This document shows, one piece after another, positions 44,299-53,875 of a stretch of DNA of 64,000 nucleotides. The translations under genes were made by a program, and so were the position numbers. The stretch's first letter is position 1; every line of letters starts with the position of its first letter. The notes beneath the pieces were generated by a model. That model saw nothing but the letters and a program-made list of their open reading frames with translations. It had not been told where the DNA came from and did no database searches. Source of the stretch: Neisseriaceae bacterium JH1-16 (GTDB lineage: Bacteria > Pseudomonadota > Gammaproteobacteria > Burkholderiales > Chromobacteriaceae). The stretch is from the NCBI GenBank assembly GCA_025989215.1, contig JAPDNP010000003.1, positions 124,001 through 188,000 of the forward strand. Direction: 5' to 3'.

Positions 44299-47200
44299 TT
44301 ATTGGAACAGCTGATCGAGCGCGGCAAGCAGGCCATCGGACGGCATGTCGCGCCACACGCCGCGGCCGGTCTCGTCGAGACCGCGCAGGAACAGGTAGCG
44401 CACCCCGCCGAAACGTTGGCCGAAATCCAAGCCCCGCGTGGCGAAATAGCGGCGCAGCGCCACCGTGTAGATCAGGTACTGCAGGTAATAATGCTCCCGT
44501 GCTATCGCTTCGGCCAACTGTTCCGTGCCGTAGTCATCCGGCGCATCGCCCAGGTGGTTGGACTTGTAGTCGACCAGATAGAGCTTGCCTTCGGCCTCGG
44601 CGACCAAGTCGATGAAGCCTTTCAGATAACCCTCGACACGGCGGAAATCCAGCGTCGCCGCCGCGGCGCGGCAGGCCGGGTGCAGGCCGTGCGCCGGATC
44701 GACCAGGATTTCGGACAGCTTCTCCGCCTGCAACGGCTGCAGCGGCAGCAGGAATTCCAGCTCGACCAGGCGGCGCCGGTTCGGCACCTCGGCGAGCCGC
44801 GCGCCAGGGTCGAGCGGCGCCACCAGCGTGCGCGCGACGATGTCGGCGGCGGCGCCATGCCACTCCTCGCCGAAGCCGGCGCGCGCCAGCTGCTCGGCGA
44901 TCACCGGCGCGTGCGCCTCGGGCGATGCGGTGAAGTCGATGTTCTCGAAGATCGCGTGCAGGCAGGTGCCGGGGCGCGCGCCGCGCGGGAAGCTGAAGCG
45001 GTCGAACACCGGCTCCGCCGGGTCGGCCGACTCGACGGGCCGTGCAACCAGCCGGTCGTGGTCGGGCGCCTCGGCGGCGTGGCGGCTGCCGTGCTGGGCG
45101 AGACCGGTGAAGCTGGTCACCCGCCACGGGGTGAAGATCGGCCGCTCGAGCCGCTCGACATGCCATTCGGCCGCGTCGCTCTCTTCACGCGCCAGCCGCG
45201 CCGGCGTCGGCAACTCGCTCTGCAGGCGCACCGCGCCCGGGTTGGCGCCGGCGAAGCGATGCAGGTCGGCGACCAGCCGGTCGTGGCTCAGCTCGTCCTT
45301 CAGTTCGCGCAGCCCCTCCAGCGAATTCGTCCCCTCGCCGTGCAGCAGCCAGGAGAGCGCGGCGGTCTCCATGCCGCTGGCGCGGGTCCAGCCGATCACC
45401 AGGCGGTGCTCGGCGCGGGTCAGCGCCACGTAGAGCAATCGCAGCTTTTCGGCCAAGGTTTCGCTGTCGCTCGCCAGGTGGTCGGCGTCGCCGGCCAGCT
45501 CGTCCGGCACCAGCCGGGTCTCGCCGCCGTCGCGGTAGCGCCAGAACGCGGTGTCCTGGCGCGACAGTGCGCCGTCCCACAGGAAGGGGCAGAACACCAG
45601 CGGGTACTGCAGGCCTTTCGACGCGTGGATGGTGACGATCTTCACCAGCGCGGCGTCGCTCTCCAGCCGCATCATCGCCTCCTCGCCGGCCGGCGGATTG
45701 ACCACGCAGGCCTCGAACCAGGCGAGCAACGGTGCCGGGCCGGCCAGTTGCTCGGACTGCTGCTGGATCAGCTCGGTGAGCTGCGCCAGGTTGGTCAGGC
45801 GCCGCTCGCCGTCCGGTAGCGGCAGCAGCCGTTCGGCCAACCTTTCCCTGACAAACGCCTGGCGCCAGGCGGCCATGAAGCCGGCGTCGCGCCAGCGCGC
45901 ATGGTCGGCGGCGAACGCGCCCTGGCGCGTCTCCCAGCCGGTCTCGTCGTCGATCAACTCGACCAGCTCGGCGGCGGTGAGGCCGATCAATTCGGTCGCC
46001 AGCGCCGCGCGCAGCCGGCCCTCGTGCGCCGGATCGACCCAGGCGCGCAGCAGCGCCGCCAGTTCCTTCGCCTCGCGGCTGGAGAACACGCTCTCCTGGG
46101 TCAGCGCGACGCTGGCGACGCCACGTTCGGCCAAGGCCGCGCGCACCAGCTCGCCCTGGCGGTGGGTGGACACCAGCACCGCGATGTCGCCGCCCTTCAA
46201 GGCCCGGTTGTTGCCGTCGCGCGTTAACCTGGCTCCGCCCTCGGCGGCGTCGACCAACAGGCCGGCGATCGCGTCGGAGGAGCTGGCGGCGGCGAGCTTC
46301 GCGGCGCGGTCCTTGGACAGCGGCTTGTCCTGCTCGGGCGACAGCCATTGCAGCGTCAGCGGCGCCAGGTCCTTGTCCAGCGTCAGCGTGCCGCGTCCGC
46401 CGGCGCTCGCCACCGGCTGGTAGGGGATGTCGAGCAGGAAGGCCTGCTCGCGCGCGAACAGTGCGTTCACCGCCGCCACCAGCTGGTCGGTGGAACGGTG
46501 GTTGGTCGACAGCGTGTAGCGCGCACCGGCGTCGTCGCGGGCGGCGAGGTAGGCGAAGATGTCCGCACCGCGGAAGCTGTAGATCGCCTGCTTCGGGTCG
46601 CCGACCAGGAACACCGGCCGGCCGCGCTCGATGAAGCCGGCGCGGAAGATCGCGTACTGCACCGGGTCGGTGTCCTGGAACTCGTCGATCAGCGCCAGCT
46701 GCCAGCTGCGCGCCATGTGTTCGGCCAACAGCGGGCCGGATACCGGATCGCGCAGGCCGGTGGCGAGGTCGGTGAGCAGGTCGTCGAAGCGGCGCTGCCG
46801 GGCGGCGCGGCGCCGCGCGGCGAGCTCGGTGTCGATCCAGCGGATCAGCTCGATCTTGAGCCGCGCCACCTCCTCGGCCACCGCGTCCTGCCAGGCCAGC
46901 TCGGCCGCCAGCCAGTCGCCGATGCGGGCGAACAGCGGGTGTTCGGGTGGGGTCTGGCCCTTCTTCGCGCCGTCGGCCAGACCCTGCTGCGTCAGACGGC
47001 CCAGCGCCTTCAGCGTATCGCTCCCGAGCGTCGGCGGCGCGGTATCGGGCAAGGCGATGCCGGTAAGCCAGCCAAACAGCCGCTGATAGGTCGGCTGCTT
47101 GTAGAGATTGCCCTTCAGCGCCGCGAAACCGTCCCAGAACGCGGCGGCGCCGGCGTCGATACTGGCCGGGGCCGCGCACAAGACCTGCCAGGCCGCCCGG

Positions 47201-47868
47201 CGCACCGCTTCGCGTTCGGCCAACTGGCCGGGCGGCGGTGTCACCAAGGTCAGATAATCCTTGGCGAGATAAGGCTTCACCGCAGCGAGCCAGGCGTCCG
47301 GCGTGTCGCCGTGCGCCGCCAGCAGCCGCGCGTAGAGCGGATCGCCCAGCACGCGCTGGCGCCAGAAATCGTCGGCCAGCTCCAACAGCGGCGCCTCGTC
47401 GTCGGCGACCAGTTCGGCGTCGAACGGTTGGCCGGACTCGAACGCCGCGTCGGTCAGCACCCGCTGGCAGAAACCATGAATCGTATAGATCGACGCGGCG
47501 TCGAAGCCGGTCAGCGCGGCGGTGAGGCGCGCACGCGCGGTCCCGCGCAGCTCGTCGTCTTCGCGATACGGCGCCAACAGTTCGACGAGGTAGGCGTCAC
47601 CCACCTCGTCCGCATCGAGTGCCGCCAGCGCTTCAGCCAACCTGGCGCGCAGCCGCGCGCGCAGCTCGGCGGTGGCGGCCTTGGTATAGGTGACCACCAG
47701 GATCTGCTCGACGCTGGCAGGCTGAGCCTCGCCCGGCTGAGCTTCCAACAGCAGGCGCACGAACAGCGCGGCGATGTTCCAGGTCTTGCCGGTGCCGGCC
47801 GACGCCTCGACCAGGTTCACGCCGGTCAGCGGCACGTCCAGGGGGGAGAACGGCAGCAGCGCGCTCAT
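44299..47868 (-). CDS. recB: Exodeoxyribonuclease V beta subunit RecB
   Basis: 1189 residues from the ATG at 47866-47868. Walker A EASAGTGKT is at 21-29, followed by VVTYTKAATAELRARLR, YTIHGFCQRVL, LIDEFQDTDPVQYAIF, LVGDPKQAIYSFRGADIFAYL and TIHASKGLQYPLVF. The nuclease domain near the end reads GFIDLVAEAEGKLYLVDYKSNHLG, with the Asp and DYK catalytic residues. It overlaps recC by ATGA. A longer frame to 48423 is just an overlap with recC. Seven copies of the TTCGGCCAA motif. Confidence 0.95.
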   Translation of the reverse strand: MSALLPFSPLDVPLTGVNLVEASAGTGKTWNIAALFVRLLLEAQPGEAQPASVEQILVVTYTKAATAELRARLRARLAEALAALDADEVGDAYLVELLAPYREDDELRGTARARLTAALTGFDAASIYTIHGFCQRVLTDAAFESGQPFDAELVADDEAPLLELADDFWRQRVLGDPLYARLLAAHGDTPDAWLAAVKPYLAKDYLTLVTPPPGQLAEREAVRRAAWQVLCAAPASIDAGAAAFWDGFAALKGNLYKQPTYQRLFGWLTGIALPDTAPPTLGSDTLKALGRLTQQGLADGAKKGQTPPEHPLFARIGDWLAAELAWQDAVAEEVARLKIELIRWIDTELAARRRAARQRRFDDLLTDLATGLRDPVSGPLLAEHMARSWQLALIDEFQDTDPVQYAIFRAGFIERGRPVFLVGDPKQAIYSFRGADIFAYLAARDDAGARYTLSTNHRSTDQLVAAVNALFAREQAFLLDIPYQPVASAGGRGTLTLDKDLAPLTLQWLSPEQDKPLSKDRAAKLAAASSSDAIAGLLVDAAEGGARLTRDGNNRALKGGDIAVLVSTHRQGELVRAALAERGVASVALTQESVFSSREAKELAALLRAWVDPAHEGRLRAALATELIGLTAAELVELIDDETGWETRQGAFAADHARWRDAGFMAAWRQAFVRERLAERLLPLPDGERRLTNLAQLTELIQQQSEQLAGPAPLLAWFEACVVNPPAGEEAMMRLESDAALVKIVTIHASKGLQYPLVFCPFLWDGALSRQDTAFWRYRDGGETRLVPDELAGDADHLASDSETLAEKLRLLYVALTRAEHRLVIGWTRASGMETAALSWLLHGEGTNSLEGLRELKDELSHDRLVADLHRFAGANPGAVRLQSELPTPARLAREESDAAEWHVERLERPIFTPWRVTSFTGLAQHGSRHAAEAPDHDRLVARPVESADPAEPVFDRFSFPRGARPGTCLHAIFENIDFTASPEAHAPVIAEQLARAGFGEEWHGAAADIVARTLVAPLDPGARLAEVPNRRRLVELEFLLPLQPLQAEKLSEILVDPAHGLHPACRAAAATLDFRRVEGYLKGFIDLVAEAEGKLYLVDYKSNHLGDAPDDYGTEQLAEAIAREHYYLQYLIYTVALRRYFATRGLDFGQRFGGVRYLFLRGLDETGRGVWRDMPSDGLLAALDQLFQ

Positions 47869-50800
47869 GCCTCGCCCTCCGCGGCTTGTTCCAGTGCGGT
47901 CATCAGCGGCAACAGCAGCCGCTCGGCCCAATCGAGGAAGGCCGGATCGGCCAAGGGGTCGAGATGGCGGAACGCCAGCGCGATGGCCGGATCGTCGCGC
48001 TGCGCGACCTTGCCGTTGCCGTCGAAGGCCGGCGCCCATTCGTTCTGCGCAGCGGTCAGCGCCGCCTCGCGGGCGAGCTTGGCATCGGCCAGCGACGCGG
48101 CCGCCGCCCAGCTGGTGCGCGGGAAAAACGGCAGCGGCGACTCCTGACCGATCAGCCAGCCTTCCAGCCACGGCGCGAGCAGCGCACGTGCGTCGGCCGC
48201 CGGCAGCGCCGCCAGCGTCAGCCGGCCCTCGTCGTCGAGCAGGGTCGACTCGGTGGCGAGGCCGTCCGGCGCCAGCGCATTGAGCAGCAGGTGCTGCAGC
48301 CACAGGGCTATCTTCTCGCCGGCGAAGGCGCGGCGCACCTTGACCAGGTACTGGCCGTCGCGACGCAGGCCGGACAGTGTGCCGGTCAAGGTCAGGCCGG
48401 CGATCTCCAGCGAGAACGGCCACGGCGGCAACGGCGGCTCGAACAGCGCGGCGGGCAGCTGGCGCAGCAGCCTGCGGGTGGCGTCCTGCTCGGCGGCGAG
48501 CCAGGCTTCGCCGAGTTCGCCCGGCGGCAGGGCGCCGGCGGCGCGCAGCCGGGTGGCGGTGGCGTCGTTGGCCGCGCCGGCCAGACGCCCTTCCAACAGC
48601 GCGCCGCGCACCCGTTCGCGCCCCTCGCGATCGAGCGCGAACGGCTCGCGCTCTGGCAGCTCGTCCTCCTCGCGCGCGACGCGGATGCCAAGCCTATCGG
48701 CGAGCCAGGCGCGCGCCGGGTTTTGCCAGAAGCGCAGCAGGTCGGGCCACGGCAGCACGCGCGGCGTTTCGGCCAACAGCAAGGGTGTGGCGAACGGCAC
48801 GGGCTCGTGGCGCTCGGCGGCCAGTGCGGCGGCGTAGGCCGGCTCGTAGCTGAACAGGGCCGGACTGCTGGCGTCGTAATAGCGCGGCGAGAACGGCTGC
48901 AGCGGGTGGGCGGTGACGAGCGTGTCGCGCACGCCCTCGCCGGCCATCGCGGCGAAGGTGTCGAGCAGCTCGGACAGCAGCGCCGACGGCGGCAAGGGTT
49001 CGTCGCTGCGCGCGCTTCGGCCAACGTAAGAGAGATACAGCGCCTCGCGCGCCGACAGCAGCGCCTCGAGGAACAGGTAGCGGTCGTCGAAACGGCGCGA
49101 GCGGTCGCCGCGGCGCGGGTGGCGGGCAATCAGGTCGAAGCTGACCGGGCGCTCGTCGCGCGGGTAGACGCCGTCGTTCATGCCCACCAGGCACAGCACG
49201 CGGAACGGCAGGCTGCGCATCGGCACCATCGCGCAGAAGGTCACCCCGCCGGTCAAAAAGCCCGAGTCGACCGACAGGGTCAGGCGCCGCTCCAGCCAGT
49301 CGCGCAGCACCGCCAGGCCCACCGGCTGGCCGAAGCCGGCGAGTGCCGCGTCACCGGCGAGTTCCGCCAGCGCGTCACGCAACAGCGACAGCGCCGCCTC
49401 GTCCTCGTCGTCCGGTTCGAACAGCGTCTCGATCGCGTCGTGGCAGCGCACCGCCCAGTCGGCGGGGCTCGCCGGCACCGCCCACTGTTCGGCCAGACCC
49501 GACAGCGCGTCGAACAGCCCGACCAAGGCCGCCAGCGTGTCGGCCAGGCTGCCGCTGGCGCCGGCGAGCGGCAGCAGGCCCTCGAACAGCGGCATCCCGT
49601 CGCCGAGCAGCTCGGGCGGCAGCACGGTGCCGAGCAACAGCCTATCCAGCCCCTGGCGCCAGCTGAACGCCGCATCGGCGGGCAGGCCGAGACTCGCCTT
49701 GTGCGCGGCGTCGCGCCCCCAGCGGATCGCCGCGTCGCGCAGCCAGCGACGCAGGAAGGGCAGCTCGTCGGCCGAAAGACCGAAGCGGCGCTGCAGCGCG
49801 GCGCAGTCGAGCAAGGCCAACAGGCGCTCGGCCTCGAAGCGGCTGTCGGCCAGCTCCAACAGCGCGGCGAAGGTGGACAAGAGCGGATGCTCGCGGCTGA
49901 CGCGGCGGTCGGCCACGCTGTACGGCAGGCTCGGCGCATCGTCGCGTCGGCCGAACACCGCGTGGATGAACGGCGCGTAGGTGTTGATGTCCGGGGTCAG
50001 CACCGCCACGTCGGCGGGGGTCAAGGTCGGGTCGGCGGCGAAGCGGGCCAGCAGCCGGTCCTTCAGGATTTCCAGCTCGCGCATCGGGCCGTGCGCGACG
50101 TGGACCTCGACCGAGCGGTCATCCGCGTCCATTGGCAGATGGTCGTAATCGGGCGACTGCGGATTGGACAAGGTCAGCAGGTCGTACTGCAGGCGACCGA
50201 GCAGCGTCTGCGGGGCCGGTTCGACGAACAGGTCTTTGAGCTCATTGGCGCATTCGGCGACCAGCAGGTCGAAGAAGTCGCGGCCCTGCTTGCCGAGCGA
50301 GGCGAGCAGCGGGTGCCCGGCCGCGTCGGCGGCGTTTTCACCGAGCGCCAGCGCCCGGCGCGCATCGACGATGTCGCCCCAGGCCATTTCGGACGGGTTG
50401 AGCGCGAACATCAGCACGTCGGTGATCTCGGCGAGGCGCTTCACCAGCGCCAGATACATCGGCGCCAGGCTGGCGATGCCGAACAGCACCACCCGCTCCG
50501 GCACGTGCTCGGGGCGCAGGCCGGCCAGCACCTCGTCGAGCATGCGCACCCGGTGGCGCGCGTCGTCGGCTTCGGCCAACTGCTTCCACAGCGCCGCCTG
50601 CCACGCCTCGTCTTCGCCGAGGTCGAGCAGCTGGCCCGTCTCCCAGGCGCGGATCCAGTCGGGGCGAAACACCAGGTATTGGTCGTACACGTCGGCGATC
50701 TTGCCGGCCAGCTCGAACGCAGCCGCCTCGCCGCCGGCGAGGTAGCGCTGCAAGGGTGCGAATACCGGGTCGCTCAGGGTCGGCAGCCATTCCATCAGCC

Positions 50801-51080
50801 GCCAGGCCAGCACATCGGGCGAGAAGAACGATTTCTTCGGCAGGCCGGGGATCACCCGCTGCATCAGCCGCCAGGCGAACGCCGCCGGCAGCACGAACTC
50901 GAGATTCGCCGCCACGCCGTTGTTGCGCGCCAGGTCCAGGCTGATCCAGCGCCCCATGCCGCGGCTCTGCACGATCACCGTCTCGGCCGCGAACGGGTCG
51001 GACAGCGGCACCGCGCTACTGAAGGCGGCGAGGAATTCGGACAGCGCTTCGAGACGGTTGGACTGGTAGAGATACAGCAT
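47865..51080 (-). CDS. recC: Exodeoxyribonuclease V gamma subunit RecC
   Basis: 1071 residues starting MLYLYQSNRLEALSEFL. Characteristic RecC stretches include VQSRGMGRWISLDLA, FALNPSEMAWGDI, RELEILKDRLL, ADVAVLTPDINTYAPFIHAVFG, and VCLVGMNDGVYPRDERP. It has a dead nuclease/helicase fold that reads Chi. It is the first gene of the recC-recB run and is divergent from ltrA. Three copies of the 9-mer (48768, 49016, 50571). Confidence 0.94.
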   Translation of the reverse strand: MLYLYQSNRLEALSEFLAAFSSAVPLSDPFAAETVIVQSRGMGRWISLDLARNNGVAANLEFVLPAAFAWRLMQRVIPGLPKKSFFSPDVLAWRLMEWLPTLSDPVFAPLQRYLAGGEAAAFELAGKIADVYDQYLVFRPDWIRAWETGQLLDLGEDEAWQAALWKQLAEADDARHRVRMLDEVLAGLRPEHVPERVVLFGIASLAPMYLALVKRLAEITDVLMFALNPSEMAWGDIVDARRALALGENAADAAGHPLLASLGKQGRDFFDLLVAECANELKDLFVEPAPQTLLGRLQYDLLTLSNPQSPDYDHLPMDADDRSVEVHVAHGPMRELEILKDRLLARFAADPTLTPADVAVLTPDINTYAPFIHAVFGRRDDAPSLPYSVADRRVSREHPLLSTFAALLELADSRFEAERLLALLDCAALQRRFGLSADELPFLRRWLRDAAIRWGRDAAHKASLGLPADAAFSWRQGLDRLLLGTVLPPELLGDGMPLFEGLLPLAGASGSLADTLAALVGLFDALSGLAEQWAVPASPADWAVRCHDAIETLFEPDDEDEAALSLLRDALAELAGDAALAGFGQPVGLAVLRDWLERRLTLSVDSGFLTGGVTFCAMVPMRSLPFRVLCLVGMNDGVYPRDERPVSFDLIARHPRRGDRSRRFDDRYLFLEALLSAREALYLSYVGRSARSDEPLPPSALLSELLDTFAAMAGEGVRDTLVTAHPLQPFSPRYYDASSPALFSYEPAYAAALAAERHEPVPFATPLLLAETPRVLPWPDLLRFWQNPARAWLADRLGIRVAREEDELPEREPFALDREGRERVRGALLEGRLAGAANDATATRLRAAGALPPGELGEAWLAAEQDATRRLLRQLPAALFEPPLPPWPFSLEIAGLTLTGTLSGLRRDGQYLVKVRRAFAGEKIALWLQHLLLNALAPDGLATESTLLDDEGRLTLAALPAADARALLAPWLEGWLIGQESPLPFFPRTSWAAAASLADAKLAREAALTAAQNEWAPAFDGNGKVAQRDDPAIALAFRHLDPLADPAFLDWAERLLLPLMTALEQAAEGEA

Positions 51081-51194
51081 GGGCGAGCCCGCGGCGGATG
51101 GACTGAGCCGCAGTGTACCACCCGGCCCGCAAGCCGCCTTTCCCTACTCCGCCGGGATATGCCATATAGCAAGGACACCACCGAAAGGATTGCC

Positions 51195-52388
51195 ATGCCC
51201 CGCGCCTTCCACCAGCTGCTGCGCGCCCGCGACGGCCACGAGGCCAGCGTGTCCAATGCCGAGCTGTTCTTCGACCTGATCTACGTGTTCGCGGTGACGC
51301 AGCTGTCGCACCGGCTGCTCGCCGACCTGTCGCTGACCGGGGCGCTGGAGACGCTGCTGTTGTGGTTTGCGGTGTGGCTCGCCTGGCAGTACACCGCCTG
51401 GATGACCAACTGGTTCGACCCGGAGAGCAAGCCGGTGCGGCTGCTGCTGTTCGCGATCATGGGGGTGGGCCTGGTGCTGGCCGCGGCGCTGCCGCAGGCG
51501 TTCGCCGGGCGCGCACTGGTGGTCGGCGCCTGCTTTGCGGCGATCCAGCTCGGCCGCACCTTGAGCATCCTGGTCTTTCTCGGCAGCGAGCATCAGCTTA
51601 CCGCCAACTACCAGCGCATCCTCGGCTGGCAGAGCCTGTCGGCGGCACTGTGGCTGGCGGGCGGCATCAGCGGCGAGGCGACGCGACTGGCGCTGTGGGC
51701 GCTGGCGGTGCTGGCCGAATACGTGGCGCCGATGGTCGGCTTCTGGCTGCCCGGCCTCGGCCGCTCCGACACCCGCCGTGAATGGACCATCGAGGGCGGG
51801 CACCTGGCCGAACGCTGCCAGCTGTTCGTCATCGTTGCGCTCGGCGAGGCGATCCTGATCACCGGCGCCACGCTGAGCGCCCTGCCCGCCTGGGACGCGC
51901 CGGTGCTGATCGCCACCCTGGTCGCCTTCGTCGGGAGCCTGGCGATGTGGTGGGTGTACTTCGACACCGGCTGCCACGCCGCGACCGAGGCGATCGCCCA
52001 CGCCGACGACCCGGGCAGGCTCGGCGCACGCTTTCACTATGTGCACGTGGCGCTGGTCGGCGCGATCATCGTCAACGCGGTCGGCAACGAGCTGGTGATC
52101 GCCCATCCGGACGGCCATATAGAGCCGCGCACGCTGGCGGTGCTGATCGGCGGACCGGCGCTGTATCTGCTGGCCAACGCGCTGTTCAAGCGGCTGATCT
52201 ACGGCGGCCTGCCGCTGTCGCACCTGGTTGGGCTGGCGCTGTTGGCGGCGCTGACCCCGTTCGGCCCGCATACCGACCTGTTGATGGTCGGCGGGCTGAC
52301 CACGGTGATCCTGATGGTGGTGGCGATCTGGGAGAGCGTGTCGCGCGGCCGCGCACCTACGCCGGCCCGGCACGGTGTGGATATATGA
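51195..52388 (+). CDS. Low temperature requirement protein A (LtrA) family membrane protein
   Basis: 397 residues from the ATG at 51195 (AAAGGA site). The LtrA signature SNAELFFDLIYVFAVTQLSHRL is at residues about 18-40, with about ten hydrophobic segments following and a conserved ERCQLFVIVALGEAILITGAT in the middle. The physiological role is unclear; first described in Listeria cold growth. A 1500-codon open frame reaching back to 47886 is an artefact of the opposite-strand rec genes. Confidence 0.9.
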   Translation: MPRAFHQLLRARDGHEASVSNAELFFDLIYVFAVTQLSHRLLADLSLTGALETLLLWFAVWLAWQYTAWMTNWFDPESKPVRLLLFAIMGVGLVLAAALPQAFAGRALVVGACFAAIQLGRTLSILVFLGSEHQLTANYQRILGWQSLSAALWLAGGISGEATRLALWALAVLAEYVAPMVGFWLPGLGRSDTRREWTIEGGHLAERCQLFVIVALGEAILITGATLSALPAWDAPVLIATLVAFVGSLAMWWVYFDTGCHAATEAIAHADDPGRLGARFHYVHVALVGAIIVNAVGNELVIAHPDGHIEPRTLAVLIGGPALYLLANALFKRLIYGGLPLSHLVGLALLAALTPFGPHTDLLMVGGLTTVILMVVAIWESVSRGRAPTPARHGVDI

Positions 52389-52466
52389 GCCGGTGCTTGA
52401 TCCGGGTGGATGGCGGCCTGCTGGCCGCGCGCTAGAATCGCCGTTCGGCCGACCTCTGGAGCCCTC

Positions 52467-52847
52467 ATGCCCGACTACCTGATGCTGAAGCACGCCCACG
52501 CCGGCTTCGCCTACCTGACCGTGCTGTCCTTCGCCGCGCGCGGCGTGATGATGACGGCCAAACCCGCCTGGCTCGCCGCCAAGCCGGTACGCATCGCGCC
52601 GCATGTCATCGACACCTTGCTGTTGGCCTGCGCGGTCGCGCTGTTGGTGGTCGGCCAGCTCAACCCGCTGCATATCCCGTGGCTGCAGGCGAAGATCGTC
52701 GCGCTCGTGGTCTACATCGTGCTCGGCACGGTGGCGCTGAAGCGCGGCAAGACGCCGGCGGTGCGCTGGGGCGCGTTCTTCGCGGCGTTGTTGACGGTGC
52801 TGTACATCGTCGCGGTGGCCAAGACGAAGATGGTGTGGCCGTTTTGA
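52467..52847 (+). CDS. SirB2 family membrane protein
   Basis: 126 residues with four hydrophobic segments: MPDYLMLKHAHAGFAYLTVL at the start, then HVIDTLLLACAVALLVVG, AKIVALVVYIVLGTVAL and FFAALLTVLYIVAVA, ending KTKMVWPF. This matches SirB2 (the invasion-gene expression up-regulator family, role unclear). GGAG lies 7 nt before the ATG. Follows ltrA by 78 bp. Confidence 0.85.
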   Translation: MPDYLMLKHAHAGFAYLTVLSFAARGVMMTAKPAWLAAKPVRIAPHVIDTLLLACAVALLVVGQLNPLHIPWLQAKIVALVVYIVLGTVALKRGKTPAVRWGAFFAALLTVLYIVAVAKTKMVWPF

Positions 52848-52966
52848 GCGCCTGACATCCCGCCCTCGAACTATCCCGTCTAAGCTAGGACGGCAAGGTA
52901 CCGCTTCCCGTCGTCTGTCCGCGTCACTTGGTATAAGTGCGCCGCGACCTGCACGGAGCCATCGCC

Positions 52967-53347
52967 TTGCCTTCCTACTCCCTCGCCTGGATCTGGCTCG
53001 CCGCCAGCATCGCCGCCGAAGCCATCGGCAATATGGCCCTCAAACACTCCCAAGGATTCAGTCTGTGGCTACCGACGCTGGCCGCCAGCGGCTGTTTCAT
53101 GCTGGCGATCTGGCTGATGTCGCCGTCGATGAAGCGGCTCGGCATGGGGCTGAGCTATGCGGTCTGGGCCGGCAGCGGCACCGCGCTAACGGTGCTGATC
53201 GGGGTGCTGCGCTATGGCGAGCCGCTGCCGTCGTTGCGGCTGGAGGGGCTGTTGCTGGTAGTGGCTGGGGTGGTGGTATTGAATCTGTCGGCGCGGTATG
53301 TAATGAGGACCGGGAGCCTAGACGATGTGCCGCTCGTTCGCCCATGA
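52967..53347 (+). CDS. Small multidrug resistance (SMR/EmrE-like) transporter
   Basis: 126 residues from TTG 52967 (GGAG 8 nt upstream; a GTG at 52937 is the alternative). Four transmembrane segments, with the conserved membrane-embedded Glu in WLAASIAAEAIGNMALKHSQGF and the SYAVWAGSGTALTVLIG stretch of the family. Such proteins exchange protons for cations or guanidinium. I checked the leader for guanidine riboswitches and did not see one. Length is a little greater than the usual 105-110 residues because of the C-terminal tail. Confidence 0.85.
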   Translation: MPSYSLAWIWLAASIAAEAIGNMALKHSQGFSLWLPTLAASGCFMLAIWLMSPSMKRLGMGLSYAVWAGSGTALTVLIGVLRYGEPLPSLRLEGLLLVVAGVVVLNLSARYVMRTGSLDDVPLVRP

Positions 53348-53429
53348 GGGTACTTGTACCGTAACCCTTCGCCTCTTTGGCCAAGCTTAATAGGTACTGC
53401 GGCAGCGCCGGTCCCGCCCGGCGGGGCGG

Positions 53430-53463
53430 AGTACTTTCTTTCGCGTCGCCAAAAGAAAGTACT
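53430..53463. repeat. AGTACTTTCTTT hairpin
   Basis: Perfect 12-bp arms (53430-53441 and 53452-53463) with a 10-nt loop CGCGTCGCCA. The same kind of hairpin with GGCGACGC in the loop appears at 60431-60462, so this is a repeated intergenic element. Confidence 0.75.
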
Positions 53464-53697
53464 CAAAGAAAAGGCGACCCCGTTGCACTGGCCTACGGCT
53501 TCCCTCGCGCCTGCCAAGCGGCCAGGCGCCGCCGAACTCGCGGGCGGCTAACGTCCGCCCACTCGAACGAGCGGCGGCTTAAGACCTGGCCGCTTGACGA
53601 TCGCTCGGCAGCGCAAAGGGGGATGGGCAGGATGATTGTGACGATTCTGAAATACGGGCGCGTAAAAACGCAGTGATGGATCAACGACTGGGGCGCT

Positions 53698-53760
53698 CCA
53701 AGGTTGGCCGAAACCGGCTCGGCTTGAGGGGGTGACTTACGGGCTTTCGGCCAATCTTGG
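53698..53760. repeat. Inverted pair of the TTCGGCCAA motif
   Basis: CCAAGGTTGGCCGAAA (53698-53713) faces TTTCGGCCAATCTTGG (53745-53760), complementary over 16 bp except one position, with 31 nt between. Entirely intergenic, so it is not explained by codon preference. Confidence 0.85.
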
Positions 53761-53875
53761 TACTTACCCACAGGCAAACACCAATCGACCGCTTTATCCA
53801 CAGGGAGCGACAGTCCCTGGCATTCACAGGTTTGCCTAGCTCCATTCACGACTGCCCCCGACAAGCACCACATCC

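Noticed and set aside
47886-51194. A 1500-codon frame running into ltrA from the left
   Set aside because: It is the antisense of recB and recC in GC-rich DNA; the real LtrA start is at 51195 with its own ribosome site and signature.
52848-52966. Guanidine riboswitch before the SMR gene
   Set aside because: SMR genes often follow ykkC or mini-ykkC motifs, but neither the ykkC core nor paired ACGR hairpins are present.
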